From positions 33,264 to 97,263 of the forward strand of contig CALGNX010000016.1 of NCBI GenBank assembly GCA_937958265.1: a stretch of DNA of 64,000 nucleotides, in the 5' to 3' direction. Below are positions 9,831 to 19,036 of this stretch, in pieces. Each line of letters begins with the position of its first letter. The first letter of the stretch is position 1. The position numbers and the translations under genes are program-made. Below the pieces are notes generated by a model. That model was not told the origin of the DNA. It was given only the letters and a program-made list of their open reading frames with translations, and did not search any database. The stretch is from an uncultured Algibacter sp. Lineage in GTDB: Bacteria; Bacteroidota; Bacteroidia; Flavobacteriales; Flavobacteriaceae.

Positions 9831-12284
9831 ATGCAATTTTTTATTGATGTTATAATTCCCGTTCCACTACAAAAGCTTTTTACTTATAGCGTAACTGAAG
9901 CTGAGGCGGCATTTCTTAAAAAAGGTATGCGCGTTTCCGTTCCCTTTGGGAAGTCTAAAATATATACCGGTATTGTTTTTGCCATTCATAATAATGCTCC
10001 AACGGCTTATGAGGCTAAAGATATTCAGCAAATTTTAGATGATACGCCTATTGTAAACGAAAAACAACTGCAATTATGGCAATGGATAGCAGGGTATTAC
10101 ATGTGTACGCTTGGCGATTTAATGCGGGCAGCGCTACCAAGTGCTTTTATCTTAGAGAGTGAAACAGTAATTACAAAAGGTGCGGCAAAATCTATAGACG
10201 CAACGACTTTAAAGGATGATGAGTTTTTAGTTTACGAAGCTTTAAATCATCAATCCAGTTTGAAAATTCAGGATATATCAAATATATTAAACAGAAATAA
10301 CGTGCTTTCTGTAATTAAAGGGCTTATTGAAAAAGAGGCTATTTTTATTGAGGAAGAAGTATACGAAAAGTATAAGCCAAAATTGGTACGTTATGCGAGG
10401 TTACATATTAATTTCTCCTCAGAAAAGGCGCTTCATGCTCTCTTGGAAGATTTAAGCAGAGCCCCAAAACAACGTGATGTAGTGATGACTTTGTTTTCAA
10501 TTTCAGCTAAAACAAAAAAACCCGTAAAAGTTCAAGATTTATCAACGGAAAGCGGTGCTTCTAATGCTATTATAAAATCACTTTTAAATAAAGGCATACT
10601 TGAAGAGTATCATATTCAAACAGACCGTGTAGAATATTCAGGAGAGGAGACAGAGGCTTCAAAACGCCTTAATACGCATCAAAAATTAGCTTTAGATGAA
10701 ATTAATATAGCTTTTGAAAACCACCAAGTTACATTGCTTCATGGGGTAACATCTTCTGGAAAAACAGAGGTTTATGTTAAACTTATTGAAGATGTTATAA
10801 ACAAAGGTAAACAGGTTTTGTATTTGTTACCAGAGATAGCGCTAACTACACAGCTTGTAGCAAGACTTCAAAATTATTTTGGAGAACAAGTAGCTATTTT
10901 TCACTCTAAATACTCAATTCACGAGCGTGTTGAAGTATGGAATAATGTATTAAAAAATAGTAATAAAGCTAAAATAGTGCTAGGTGCACGATCATCCATA
11001 TTTTTACCGTTTGATAATTTAGGTTTAATTATTGTAGATGAGGAGCACGAGCAGTCCTTTAAACAATTTGACCCCGCACCGCGTTACCATGCCCGGGATA
11101 CAGCTGTAGTTTTAGCACATTTGCATAAAGCAAAAACCCTTTTAGGCTCTGCAACACCAAGTTTAGAGAGTTATTTTAATGCAAAACAAAATAAATATGG
11201 TTTTGTGGAAATTACTAAGCGGTACAATAATGTCTTAATGCCAGATATTGAGCTTGTTGACATAAAAGATAAACTTAAAAAGAAACGCATGAAAGGCCAT
11301 TTTAGCGATCGTTTGATTGAAGAAATGACTGAAACATTAAAACAAGGCCATCAAATAATACTGTTTCAAAACCGTAGAGGTTTTTCTCCTATTGTAGAGT
11401 GTAAAACTTGCGGACATTCACCCCAATGCTCAAATTGCGATGTAAGTTTAACATATCACCAGTATAGAAATCAATTGCGCTGCCATTATTGCGGTTACAA
11501 TGCGGCTATGATGCAAGATTGCGAAGCTTGCGGAAGTCAAGATTTAGATAATAAAGGGTTTGGAACAGAGCAAATTGAAGCAGAAGTGAAGCTTTTATTT
11601 CCTGAGCACAATGTAGCACGCATGGATTTGGATACAACACGTGGCAAGTACGGTTACGAAAAAATAATTACAGCTTTAGAGCAGCAAGAAATCGATATTT
11701 TGGTAGGTACACAAATGCTAACTAAAGGGTTGGATTTTAGGCATGTAAAATTAGTTTGTATTATGAATGCAGATAGTATGTTAAATTTTCCAGATTTTAG
11801 AGCTCATGAAAGGAGCTTTCAACTTATGCTACAAGTTGCGGGTAGGGCAGGACGAACAAAAGAGCGTGGCAAAGTTTTAATTCAGACTTACAATCCGCAC
11901 CATAATATTTTGCAACAGGTATCTACCAATAATTATATTGATATGTATACCGAACAAATGAACGATAGATACAATTTTAAGTATCCCCCAGTTTATAAAC
12001 AAATTAAAATAACGTTAAAACACAAAGATTATAATCGTGTAGAAATTGCGTCAAATTGGTTAGCTAAATCATTCAGACAGGTTTTTAATGAGCACGTTTT
12101 AGGTCCCGAATCACCACCAGTATCTAGGATTAGAAATCAATTTCATAAAAATATATTAGTAAAAATACCTAAAAACCAATCTTTAGCAAAAACAAAAGAA
12201 GCTATCATTAAAATAAACAATAGCTTTCATAGTGTGAAAGATTTTCGTTCGGTAAGATTGATTTCAAATGTAGATAATTTTTAA
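9831..12284 (+). CDS. priA: Primosomal protein N' (helicase PriA)
   Basis: 817 aa; LLHGVTSSGKTEVYV, VDEEHEQSFKQ, zinc cysteines CKTCGHSPQCSNCDVSLTYH...CHYCGY, LVGTQMLTKGLDF. Confidence 0.97.
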   Translation: MQFFIDVIIPVPLQKLFTYSVTEAEAAFLKKGMRVSVPFGKSKIYTGIVFAIHNNAPTAYEAKDIQQILDDTPIVNEKQLQLWQWIAGYYMCTLGDLMRAALPSAFILESETVITKGAAKSIDATTLKDDEFLVYEALNHQSSLKIQDISNILNRNNVLSVIKGLIEKEAIFIEEEVYEKYKPKLVRYARLHINFSSEKALHALLEDLSRAPKQRDVVMTLFSISAKTKKPVKVQDLSTESGASNAIIKSLLNKGILEEYHIQTDRVEYSGEETEASKRLNTHQKLALDEINIAFENHQVTLLHGVTSSGKTEVYVKLIEDVINKGKQVLYLLPEIALTTQLVARLQNYFGEQVAIFHSKYSIHERVEVWNNVLKNSNKAKIVLGARSSIFLPFDNLGLIIVDEEHEQSFKQFDPAPRYHARDTAVVLAHLHKAKTLLGSATPSLESYFNAKQNKYGFVEITKRYNNVLMPDIELVDIKDKLKKKRMKGHFSDRLIEEMTETLKQGHQIILFQNRRGFSPIVECKTCGHSPQCSNCDVSLTYHQYRNQLRCHYCGYNAAMMQDCEACGSQDLDNKGFGTEQIEAEVKLLFPEHNVARMDLDTTRGKYGYEKIITALEQQEIDILVGTQMLTKGLDFRHVKLVCIMNADSMLNFPDFRAHERSFQLMLQVAGRAGRTKERGKVLIQTYNPHHNILQQVSTNNYIDMYTEQMNDRYNFKYPPVYKQIKITLKHKDYNRVEIASNWLAKSFRQVFNEHVLGPESPPVSRIRNQFHKNILVKIPKNQSLAKTKEAIIKINNSFHSVKDFRSVRLISNVDNF

Positions 12285-12383
12285 AAAAAGCAATACATAA
12301 TGCTTACACCGTAACTAATTTAGAATTTAAGTTTAAATACTAACAAATAAAAGCATAAGCATCTTTAGTTTTAAGCGTGTACT

Positions 12384-13079
12384 TTAAATATTATTTAAGG
12401 CATCAGCTAACTGTGTTTTTTTATTTCTACTTAAAGGAATTTCAAAAGCGCCAACTTCAACATTTTTGCTATTAAACCTGTCAATCTTATCTAAATTAAC
12501 AATGTATGATTTATGTATCCTTAAAAACTTACCTTCAGGTAATTCTGCCTCAAAAGCCTTCATGGTAGAAAGCACGACTAAACTATTTTCTTCAGTAACT
12601 AATTTAACATAATCACCAAGGGCTTCAATCCATTTAATCTCCTTAATATATACTTTACGTTTTTTAAGGTTACTTTTTACAAAAATGTGTTCGCCCTCTT
12701 CCTCTTTAAAGTCTAAGGTTAGCTTATGTTGCTCCAAAGCCTTATCTACAGAGGTGATAAAGCGCTCTCTTGTTATTGGTTTGTGCAAATAATCGGTAGC
12801 ATCATAGTTAAAGGCTTTAAAAGCGTATTCTGTTTTACCAGTAACAAATATAATTTGGGGTTTATTATTTAAAACGTCTAGTAATTCAAAACCATTAAGT
12901 ACAGGCATTTCAATATCTAAAAAAATTAAATCCACCTGATGCGTGTTTAAACCATTTTTAGTTTCCAATGCGCTACTGTATTCTGCTATTAGATTGAGGG
13001 AGGCATGATTCTCTACAAGTTTAACGATGGAAAGACGTTGTATGGCTGAATCATCTACTACTACACAGTTCAAAATCAT
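12384..13079 (-). CDS. LytTR-type response regulator
   Basis: 231 aa; receiver domain (VVVDDSAIQRL...DLIFLDIEMP...DYLHKPI) plus LytTR domain (IKWIEALGDYVKLV...FLRIHKSYIVNLDKI). Confidence 0.92.
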   Translation of the reverse strand: MILNCVVVDDSAIQRLSIVKLVENHASLNLIAEYSSALETKNGLNTHQVDLIFLDIEMPVLNGFELLDVLNNKPQIIFVTGKTEYAFKAFNYDATDYLHKPITRERFITSVDKALEQHKLTLDFKEEEGEHIFVKSNLKKRKVYIKEIKWIEALGDYVKLVTEENSLVVLSTMKAFEAELPEGKFLRIHKSYIVNLDKIDRFNSKNVEVGAFEIPLSRNKKTQLADALNNI

Positions 13080-13239
13080 AATATAGAAAATATTTTAAGG
13101 TTAATTATATCGACAATAGTACGAATTATTCGGTTCAAAACCAAAATTCATCGTTCAAAGGTTTTAATTAACATTTAATTAACGTTTAATTAACATTTTG
13201 GAGTATGTTATTTTATCTCCAAAATTGATATTAATTTTG

Positions 13240-13270
13240 TTGGCTGTTAAAAATAAAACACCTAATTTTG
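13240..13270 (+). promoter_or_regulatory. Bacteroidota-type promoter of rpsF operon
   Basis: TTG (13240-13242), 20-nt spacer, TAATTTTG (13263-13270), fitting the TTG / TAnnTTTG consensus; ATG of rpsF at 13300. Confidence 0.6.
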
Positions 13271-13299
13271 CACCCAATTTAATTATAAAAACGATTTTT

Positions 13300-13638
13300 A
13301 TGAATCATTATGAAACTGTTTTCATCTTAAATCCCGTTTTATCTGATGATCAGGTAAAGGAAACAGTAAAGAAATACGAAGATTTTCTTGTTTCTAACGG
13401 CGCTAAGATGGTATCAAAAGAAAACTGGGGGCTAAAAAAATTAGCATACCCAATCCAAAACAAGAAAAGTGGATTTTACCACCTTTTTGAGTACACTGTA
13501 GATGGTGACGTAATTACACCTTTGGAGGTAGAGTTTAAACGTGATGAACGTTTTATGCGTTATTTAACAGTTGCGTTGGATAAGCATGCTATTTCATGGG
13601 CAGAAAGAAGACGAGTTAAACTTAAACAAAAAGCGTAG
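13300..13638 (+). CDS. rpsF: 30S ribosomal protein S6
   Basis: [30 protein letters not shown]...; the track's 13198 start would include the promoter, so ATG 13300 is preferred. Confidence 0.96.
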   Translation: MNHYETVFILNPVLSDDQVKETVKKYEDFLVSNGAKMVSKENWGLKKLAYPIQNKKSGFYHLFEYTVDGDVITPLEVEFKRDERFMRYLTVALDKHAISWAERRRVKLKQKA

Positions 13639-13640
13639 TC

Positions 13641-13940
13641 ATGGCAACATCAATAGAACAACAGTCGAAAGGAAAAAAAGATGGTGAAATCAGATATTTA
13701 ACACCTCTTAATATTGATACTAATAAGAAGGCGAAATATTGTATGTTTCAAAAATCTGGTATCAAGTATGTTGATTACAAAGATCCAGATTTTTTAATGC
13801 GTTTTATAAATGAGCAGGGTAAAATATTGCCTCGTCGTTTAACAGGGACGTCTTTAAAATATCAAAGAAAAGTTGCTGTAGCGGTGAAAAGAGCTCGTCA
13901 TTTAGCTTTAATGCCTTACGTAGCAGATTTATTAAAATAA
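13641..13940 (+). CDS. rpsR: 30S ribosomal protein S18
   Basis: 99 aa; [21 protein letters not shown]...[35 protein letters not shown]. Confidence 0.97.
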   Translation: MATSIEQQSKGKKDGEIRYLTPLNIDTNKKAKYCMFQKSGIKYVDYKDPDFLMRFINEQGKILPRRLTGTSLKYQRKVAVAVKRARHLALMPYVADLLK

Positions 13941-13953
13941 AATACCGATAACA

Positions 13954-14397
13954 ATGGAACTTATATTAAAACAAGACGTTGAAAATTTAGGATTTAAAGA
14001 CGATGTTGTAACGGTTAAGAACGGTTATGGTAGAAACTTTTTAATTCCTCATGGTCAAGCTGTTTTAGCTACTATTTCTGCAAAGAAAGTATTAGCTGAA
14101 AATTTAAAGCAACGTGGCTTTAAAGAAAAGAAAGTGATTGATGATGCTAATGTAATAGCAGAAGCTATAAAAGCTTTAGAAATTAAAATACCAGCTAAGG
14201 TTGGTGCAGGAGACAAGTTGTTTGGATCAATAAACAATATTGACGTTGCAACAGCATTAGAAAAAGAAGGACAAGCAATTGACAAGAAGTTTATAACAGT
14301 TGCAACTGTTAAACGCTTAGGTAAGTATACTGCTGTAGTACGTTTACATAGAGAAGTATCAGTTGACTTAGAGTTTGAGGTTATTGCACAAGCATAA
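13954..14397 (+). CDS. rplI: 50S ribosomal protein L9
   Basis: 147 aa; MELILKQDVENLGFKDDVVTVKNGYGRNFLIPHGQAVLAT. Confidence 0.97.
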   Translation: MELILKQDVENLGFKDDVVTVKNGYGRNFLIPHGQAVLATISAKKVLAENLKQRGFKEKKVIDDANVIAEAIKALEIKIPAKVGAGDKLFGSINNIDVATALEKEGQAIDKKFITVATVKRLGKYTAVVRLHREVSVDLEFEVIAQA

Positions 14398-14420
14398 ATC
14401 TAATAGATATAATTTTTAGA

Positions 14421-14446
14421 AGCCTCAACGTAAGTTGGGGCTTTTT
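14421..14446 (+). terminator. Rho-independent terminator of rpsF-rpsR-rplI
   Basis: AGCCTCAAC-GTAA-GTTGGGGCT followed by TTTT. Confidence 0.8.
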
Positions 14447-14526
14447 CATTCAAGTTTTTTATTTAAATATTTTATTGAATAGAAAATGATAGGCTTTTAT
14501 AAGTTTACGAAAATAAAATTAGAATA

Positions 14527-14994
14527 ATGAAATACGCAAGGCTTACCAAGGAACAATTTGAAGAATTACATCAAGAATTTATAAATTTTTTGGCAACTCA
14601 ATCCATTACCGCAGATGAGTGGTCTAATTTAAAAGCTAATAAACCAGATTTAGCTGAAATGGAATTGGACATGTTTAGCGATTTAATTTGGGAAGGCGCT
14701 TTAAAGAAAGCTGAATATATAGAGCATTTTGCACCAAAGCATATTTATTTGTTTCATTTAAAGGAAAATAAAATGCATGCTATTGTTGTTAATGTGAAAA
14801 ATGATATTGATATCACTACGCAAGAAGGATATGATTGGCTTCGGGAAAATCTATTAGATGATAATGTTGAATTTTTACAAGCAGATAAAAATTACTCCGA
14901 TGATAAAAATTTGGATAAATTTAAAATGATTGAGCAAGGCGCCTCTATTACTAAAGGTGAATTATACCACTACTTCCATAAATTAATAAATTAA
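14527..14994 (+). CDS. Conserved hypothetical protein (DUF6495-like)
   Basis: 155 aa intact ORF; MKYARLTKEQFEELHQEFINFLATQSITADEW...; family assignment from memory. Confidence 0.6.
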   Translation: MKYARLTKEQFEELHQEFINFLATQSITADEWSNLKANKPDLAEMELDMFSDLIWEGALKKAEYIEHFAPKHIYLFHLKENKMHAIVVNVKNDIDITTQEGYDWLRENLLDDNVEFLQADKNYSDDKNLDKFKMIEQGASITKGELYHYFHKLIN

Positions 14995-15243
14995 ATATTA
15001 ATATTAAAAACGGCTGTTATTACTACTAAATTTGCTCCTATTTAATAAATATTACTTTTTAGCATGTAATGTAAGTTGTAAAAAACACTGTTTATTTTTA
15101 TTTAAAATATCCAAATATCATTTGCATTAATTATTTTTGCTTAGTACCAGGTAAAAGACTGTTTTGTTGGTGTACTATAACTGTCTGAGAGAAAATTATT
15201 TTAATAATTACTAAATAAAAGGCCTGTTTTTCAGGTAATTCAT

Positions 15244-16632
15244 ATGGCTCAAAAACCAAGTATCCCAAAGGGAACAAGAGATTTTAACCCTAAACAAGTA
15301 GCGAAAAGAAATTATATTTTTAATACTATTCAAACTGCTTTTGAGACTTTTGGATTTCAACCTATTGAAACACCTAGTTTTGAAAACTCAGAAACCTTAA
15401 TGGGTAAATATGGGGAGGAAGGCGACCGGTTAATATTCAAAATTTTAAACTCAGGAGATTATTTGGCGAAAGCTAATGAGGAGGCTTATATTGAAAAAAA
15501 ATCAAAAAAATTAACATCTTCAATTTCCGAAAAAGCACTGCGTTATGATCTTACAGTACCGTTTGCTCGTTATGTAGTGCAACATCAAAATGATATTGAA
15601 TTTCCTTTTAAGCGCTATCAAATTCAACCAGTTTGGAGAGCTGATAGACCTCAAAAGGGGCGTTTTAGAGAATTTTTTCAGTGCGATGCAGATGTTGTTG
15701 GAAGTTCTTCGCTTTGGCAAGAAGTTGAGTTTATTCAATTGTACGATACCGTATTCTCAGCTTTAAAGTTAAAGGATGTTACTATTAAGATAAATAATAG
15801 AAAAATTTTAGCTGGTATTGCAGAAGTTATTGGTGCCAGTGATAAATTAATAGATTTTACAGTAGCCTTAGATAAGCTAGATAAAATTGGTGAAGCCAAA
15901 GTTAAAGAAGAAATGCGCAGTAAAGGTATCTCGGACGCAGGGATATCTAAACTTCAACCTTTATTTACTTTAGCGGGTACTTTTGAAGCTCAAATAGAGC
16001 AGTTAAGAAGTATTCTTAATACATCGGAAGAAGGAAGAAAAGGAATTGAGGAACTTGAATTTATTAATACTGCAATTAGCCAGTTGAATTTAACTACTGC
16101 TAGTTTAATTTTAGATGTAACATTAGCTCGAGGCCTCAATTATTATACAGGTGCAATTTTTGAAGTATCTGCGCCAAACACAGTTAAAATGGGATCCATT
16201 GGTGGTGGTGGCCGTTATGATGATTTAACGGGGATATTTGGTATGAGTGGCATGAGTGGAGTAGGCATTAGTTTTGGTTTAGACCGTATTTACTTAGTAC
16301 TTGAAGAGCTAAATTTGTTTCCTGAAACGGTAAGTAAAAATATAGATGTTCTATTTATAAATTTTGGAGATAAAGAAGCACTACATTGTTTAAAAATAAT
16401 AAAACAATTACGAAATCAAGAAATAAATGCCGAGTTATATCCTGATAAAATTACGAATGGCAAACATATGCGTAAGCAGATGAATCACGCTAATAATCGA
16501 AATATTCCTTACGTAGTTATTATTGGAGAAGAGGAAATAAATTTAAATTTAGTTACTTTAAAACATATGATTTCTGGCGAGCAGGAAAAAATATCATTAG
16601 AAACTTTAATTGAAAAAATTAAAAACGGTTAA
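15244..16632 (+). CDS. hisS: Histidyl-tRNA synthetase
   Basis: 462 aa; PSIPKGTRDFNPK, RYDLTVPFARYV, YQIQPVWRADRPQKGRFREFFQCD, GGGGRYDDL. Confidence 0.97.
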   Translation: MAQKPSIPKGTRDFNPKQVAKRNYIFNTIQTAFETFGFQPIETPSFENSETLMGKYGEEGDRLIFKILNSGDYLAKANEEAYIEKKSKKLTSSISEKALRYDLTVPFARYVVQHQNDIEFPFKRYQIQPVWRADRPQKGRFREFFQCDADVVGSSSLWQEVEFIQLYDTVFSALKLKDVTIKINNRKILAGIAEVIGASDKLIDFTVALDKLDKIGEAKVKEEMRSKGISDAGISKLQPLFTLAGTFEAQIEQLRSILNTSEEGRKGIEELEFINTAISQLNLTTASLILDVTLARGLNYYTGAIFEVSAPNTVKMGSIGGGGRYDDLTGIFGMSGMSGVGISFGLDRIYLVLEELNLFPETVSKNIDVLFINFGDKEALHCLKIIKQLRNQEINAELYPDKITNGKHMRKQMNHANNRNIPYVVIIGEEEINLNLVTLKHMISGEQEKISLETLIEKIKNG

Positions 16633-16888
16633 GTTATTTTTATACTACAATAAGATTCGGTGTTTTAAATTACTATATTTTACGATTTGAATAAAACAAA
16701 ATTTTATTACTTTAATAGTTTTATTAAAGTCAGTACAGGTAGCATAAATAAACTTTATACTTGATTGCTTTTGTAATGATAAATAGTTTAAGGCTATAAA
16801 TAATTTATTTCTTAGCTTTTAGTGTCTAGAAAGTAAATAGTATTATTTGTTTATTTGGGTGTAGCAATGGAGTAGTCAACTATTTCCG

Positions 16889-18223
16889 CTAAGGCAATAA
16901 AAATTTAGATAAAATACGCTGCACATCTGTATTATCGGTTTGAGGTATTAAAAAATTTTCTAAAGCATCAGCATGAATTATTTGTTCTGCTTTATCAACA
17001 AATCCATAACCTTGGTAATTGCCTTCTTTTATTAGTATAAAGGCTTCTTCAGAGGGACGTCTTCCTTTTTGCTTAATTATTTTGTTTAAATTATCATTTT
17101 TAATGTAATGAATCGCTTTTAAAACTTTGGTATTATAATCTTTAGTATTTTCTTGTTGAGAACAGATACCTTGGCAAGTCTCTATTTTATAATGGTTACA
17201 GGTAACAACATTTTGCTGTAAAGCAGAATATTTAGGGCATAATTTAAAATCGGAGCAAATTTTTTCTAAAAAAGCTATAGTATCACGTTTATTATTTAAG
17301 ATTTTAATAGGATTTGGACATAGTTTTAAAATATTATAAGTGAAATGCATAACCCCTTTTCTATCTGTATAATTAAAAACACCGTAGCGTTTAACTGTTT
17401 TTTTAGAAGCTACATTATATTGTGGATAGTGTTTTTTTATAGCAGCATCTTCCATTAGTAAAGCTATAGTTTCGCTTCCAGATTCTTCAAAATCAATATG
17501 TGCAGTTTCTCTACAAAGATCTAATTCTTTCTGCTTTTTGTCATAAAAATGGCTAAGTACTCTTTTTTTTATATTTTTTGCCTTGCCAACATATATAATA
17601 GTTTGCTTTTTATTTAAAAAATAATAGATACCAGGTGTATTGGGAATTTTTTCAAAAACATGGTCTGGTAAATGTGCAGGTAAAGTTGCTTGTCTACTGT
17701 TTGCTTTCAAAAAAGCAGTAAACACATCTTCCGCATGCGTTTGTTGTTGTAATTTTGAAAATAAAATAACAGTGGCCTCAGCATCTCCTCGAGCACGATG
17801 TCTACCTTCAATGTTAATATTTAAATCATTACATAATTTACCTAAGCTATAAGAACGATGCCCAGGTAGTAGTTTTCGAGACAAGCGAACTGTACACAAT
17901 TTCTTTCTTTGAAATATTATACCTAATCGCGAAAATTCGCCACGGATTACATTAAAATCGAAATTAACATTATGGGCTACAAATATGGTATTTGCTGTTA
18001 TTTGTAAAACCTGATTAGCAATTTCAGAAAAAGTTGGCGCATCACTAACCATTTGGTTATCAATTCCTGTTAAAGCTGTTATATGTAGCGGAATTAAAGT
18101 CTCAGGATTTACTAACGATGTAAATTCGTCGATTATGTTACCTTTTTCATATTTAAAAATAGAAATTTCGGTAATACGATTGGTTCGTCCCGTTGTTTCA
18201 ACATCAATAATTGTATAAGCCAT
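16889..18223 (-). CDS. DnaQ-like 3'-5' exonuclease fused to GIY-YIG (UvrC/Cho-like) nuclease domain
   Basis: 444 aa; YTIIDVETTG...FVAHNVNFDFNV...HRARGDAEAT, then NTPGIYYFLNKKQTIIYVGKAKNIKKRVLSHF. Confidence 0.88.
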   Translation of the reverse strand: MAYTIIDVETTGRTNRITEISIFKYEKGNIIDEFTSLVNPETLIPLHITALTGIDNQMVSDAPTFSEIANQVLQITANTIFVAHNVNFDFNVIRGEFSRLGIIFQRKKLCTVRLSRKLLPGHRSYSLGKLCNDLNINIEGRHRARGDAEATVILFSKLQQQTHAEDVFTAFLKANSRQATLPAHLPDHVFEKIPNTPGIYYFLNKKQTIIYVGKAKNIKKRVLSHFYDKKQKELDLCRETAHIDFEESGSETIALLMEDAAIKKHYPQYNVASKKTVKRYGVFNYTDRKGVMHFTYNILKLCPNPIKILNNKRDTIAFLEKICSDFKLCPKYSALQQNVVTCNHYKIETCQGICSQQENTKDYNTKVLKAIHYIKNDNLNKIIKQKGRRPSEEAFILIKEGNYQGYGFVDKAEQIIHADALENFLIPQTDNTDVQRILSKFLLP

Positions 18224-18382
18224 ACGTTTTAATTAATCTTGTTAGTGAAAAATTTAAATTAAAGAATTAGCAGGTGGTCATATAAACATAACATTTTATA
18301 AGCACGTTATCTTTAATGATGTTACCGTTTTTATAGGTAAAACTTGTACTATGATTTTTTTGTAATACATTAAAAATTTATA

Positions 18383-19036
18383 TCAAATTAATTCAAAAAT
18401 ATGATCTTCTGTAAAGGCGTAGTTAATTACTTTTTCTAACGGTGGTTTTGTATTTAGCCCGGTAAATAAACTGAATGCGGGCAGAATTAATTGATTTTTT
18501 GAAATCTGATAACACGGCAATTTAATGCGTTGTTTACCTTTACCTTTTAATAAAACGCCAGGGTGTGTATGCCCCGAAATTTGAAATACATTATCTATAG
18601 AATTTAAGCTTTCATGAATAAAATTAAAAGGGGATATGTGATGGGTGGTAAAAATATTCCAATCAAAAAATAGGTCTGAGATTTCAGAAGAAATTTTATC
18701 ATGATTTCCTTTAACCAGGATTAAATTTATTTTTTCAACTGTATCAAGCCAATTTCTAAAAATTTTAAATTCATTATTTATTCCAGCATGAAATAAATCG
18801 CCTACAACCATAAGTTGTTTTGCTTTAAAAAAAGAAAGTAGCTGTTTTAAACGTTCCAAATCGTTGTTAAGAACTTCTGTTGAAACTGGAATACCGCTTT
18901 TTCTAAAATGTGCTGCTTTTCCAACGTGCAAATCGGAAATAATAAGCATCTCTTGTTTAGGCCAATACACAGCACGGTGGTTGGTTAGCGTTAAGGTTTC
19001 ATTTTTACAAATTATATTTTTGGTTACTATATTCAT
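18383..19036 (-). CDS. Metallophosphoesterase, ligase-associated DNA-repair type (PdeM-like)
   Basis: 217 aa; LIISDLHVGKAAHFRKSGIPV, VVGDLFHAG, LVKGNHDK, ISGHTHPG; overlaps the helicase gene by 4 nt. Confidence 0.88.
   Translation of the reverse strand: MNIVTKNIICKNETLTLTNHRAVYWPKQEMLIISDLHVGKAAHFRKSGIPVSTEVLNNDLERLKQLLSFFKAKQLMVVGDLFHAGINNEFKIFRNWLDTVEKINLILVKGNHDKISSEISDLFFDWNIFTTHHISPFNFIHESLNSIDNVFQISGHTHPGVLLKGKGKQRIKLPCYQISKNQLILPAFSLFTGLNTKPPLEKVINYAFTEDHIFELI

Noticed and set aside
16889-18223. Exonuclease/GIY-YIG fusion as a novel nuclease
   Set aside because: The DnaQ-like plus UvrC-N-like fusion is a known family in several phyla; context here is unremarkable.
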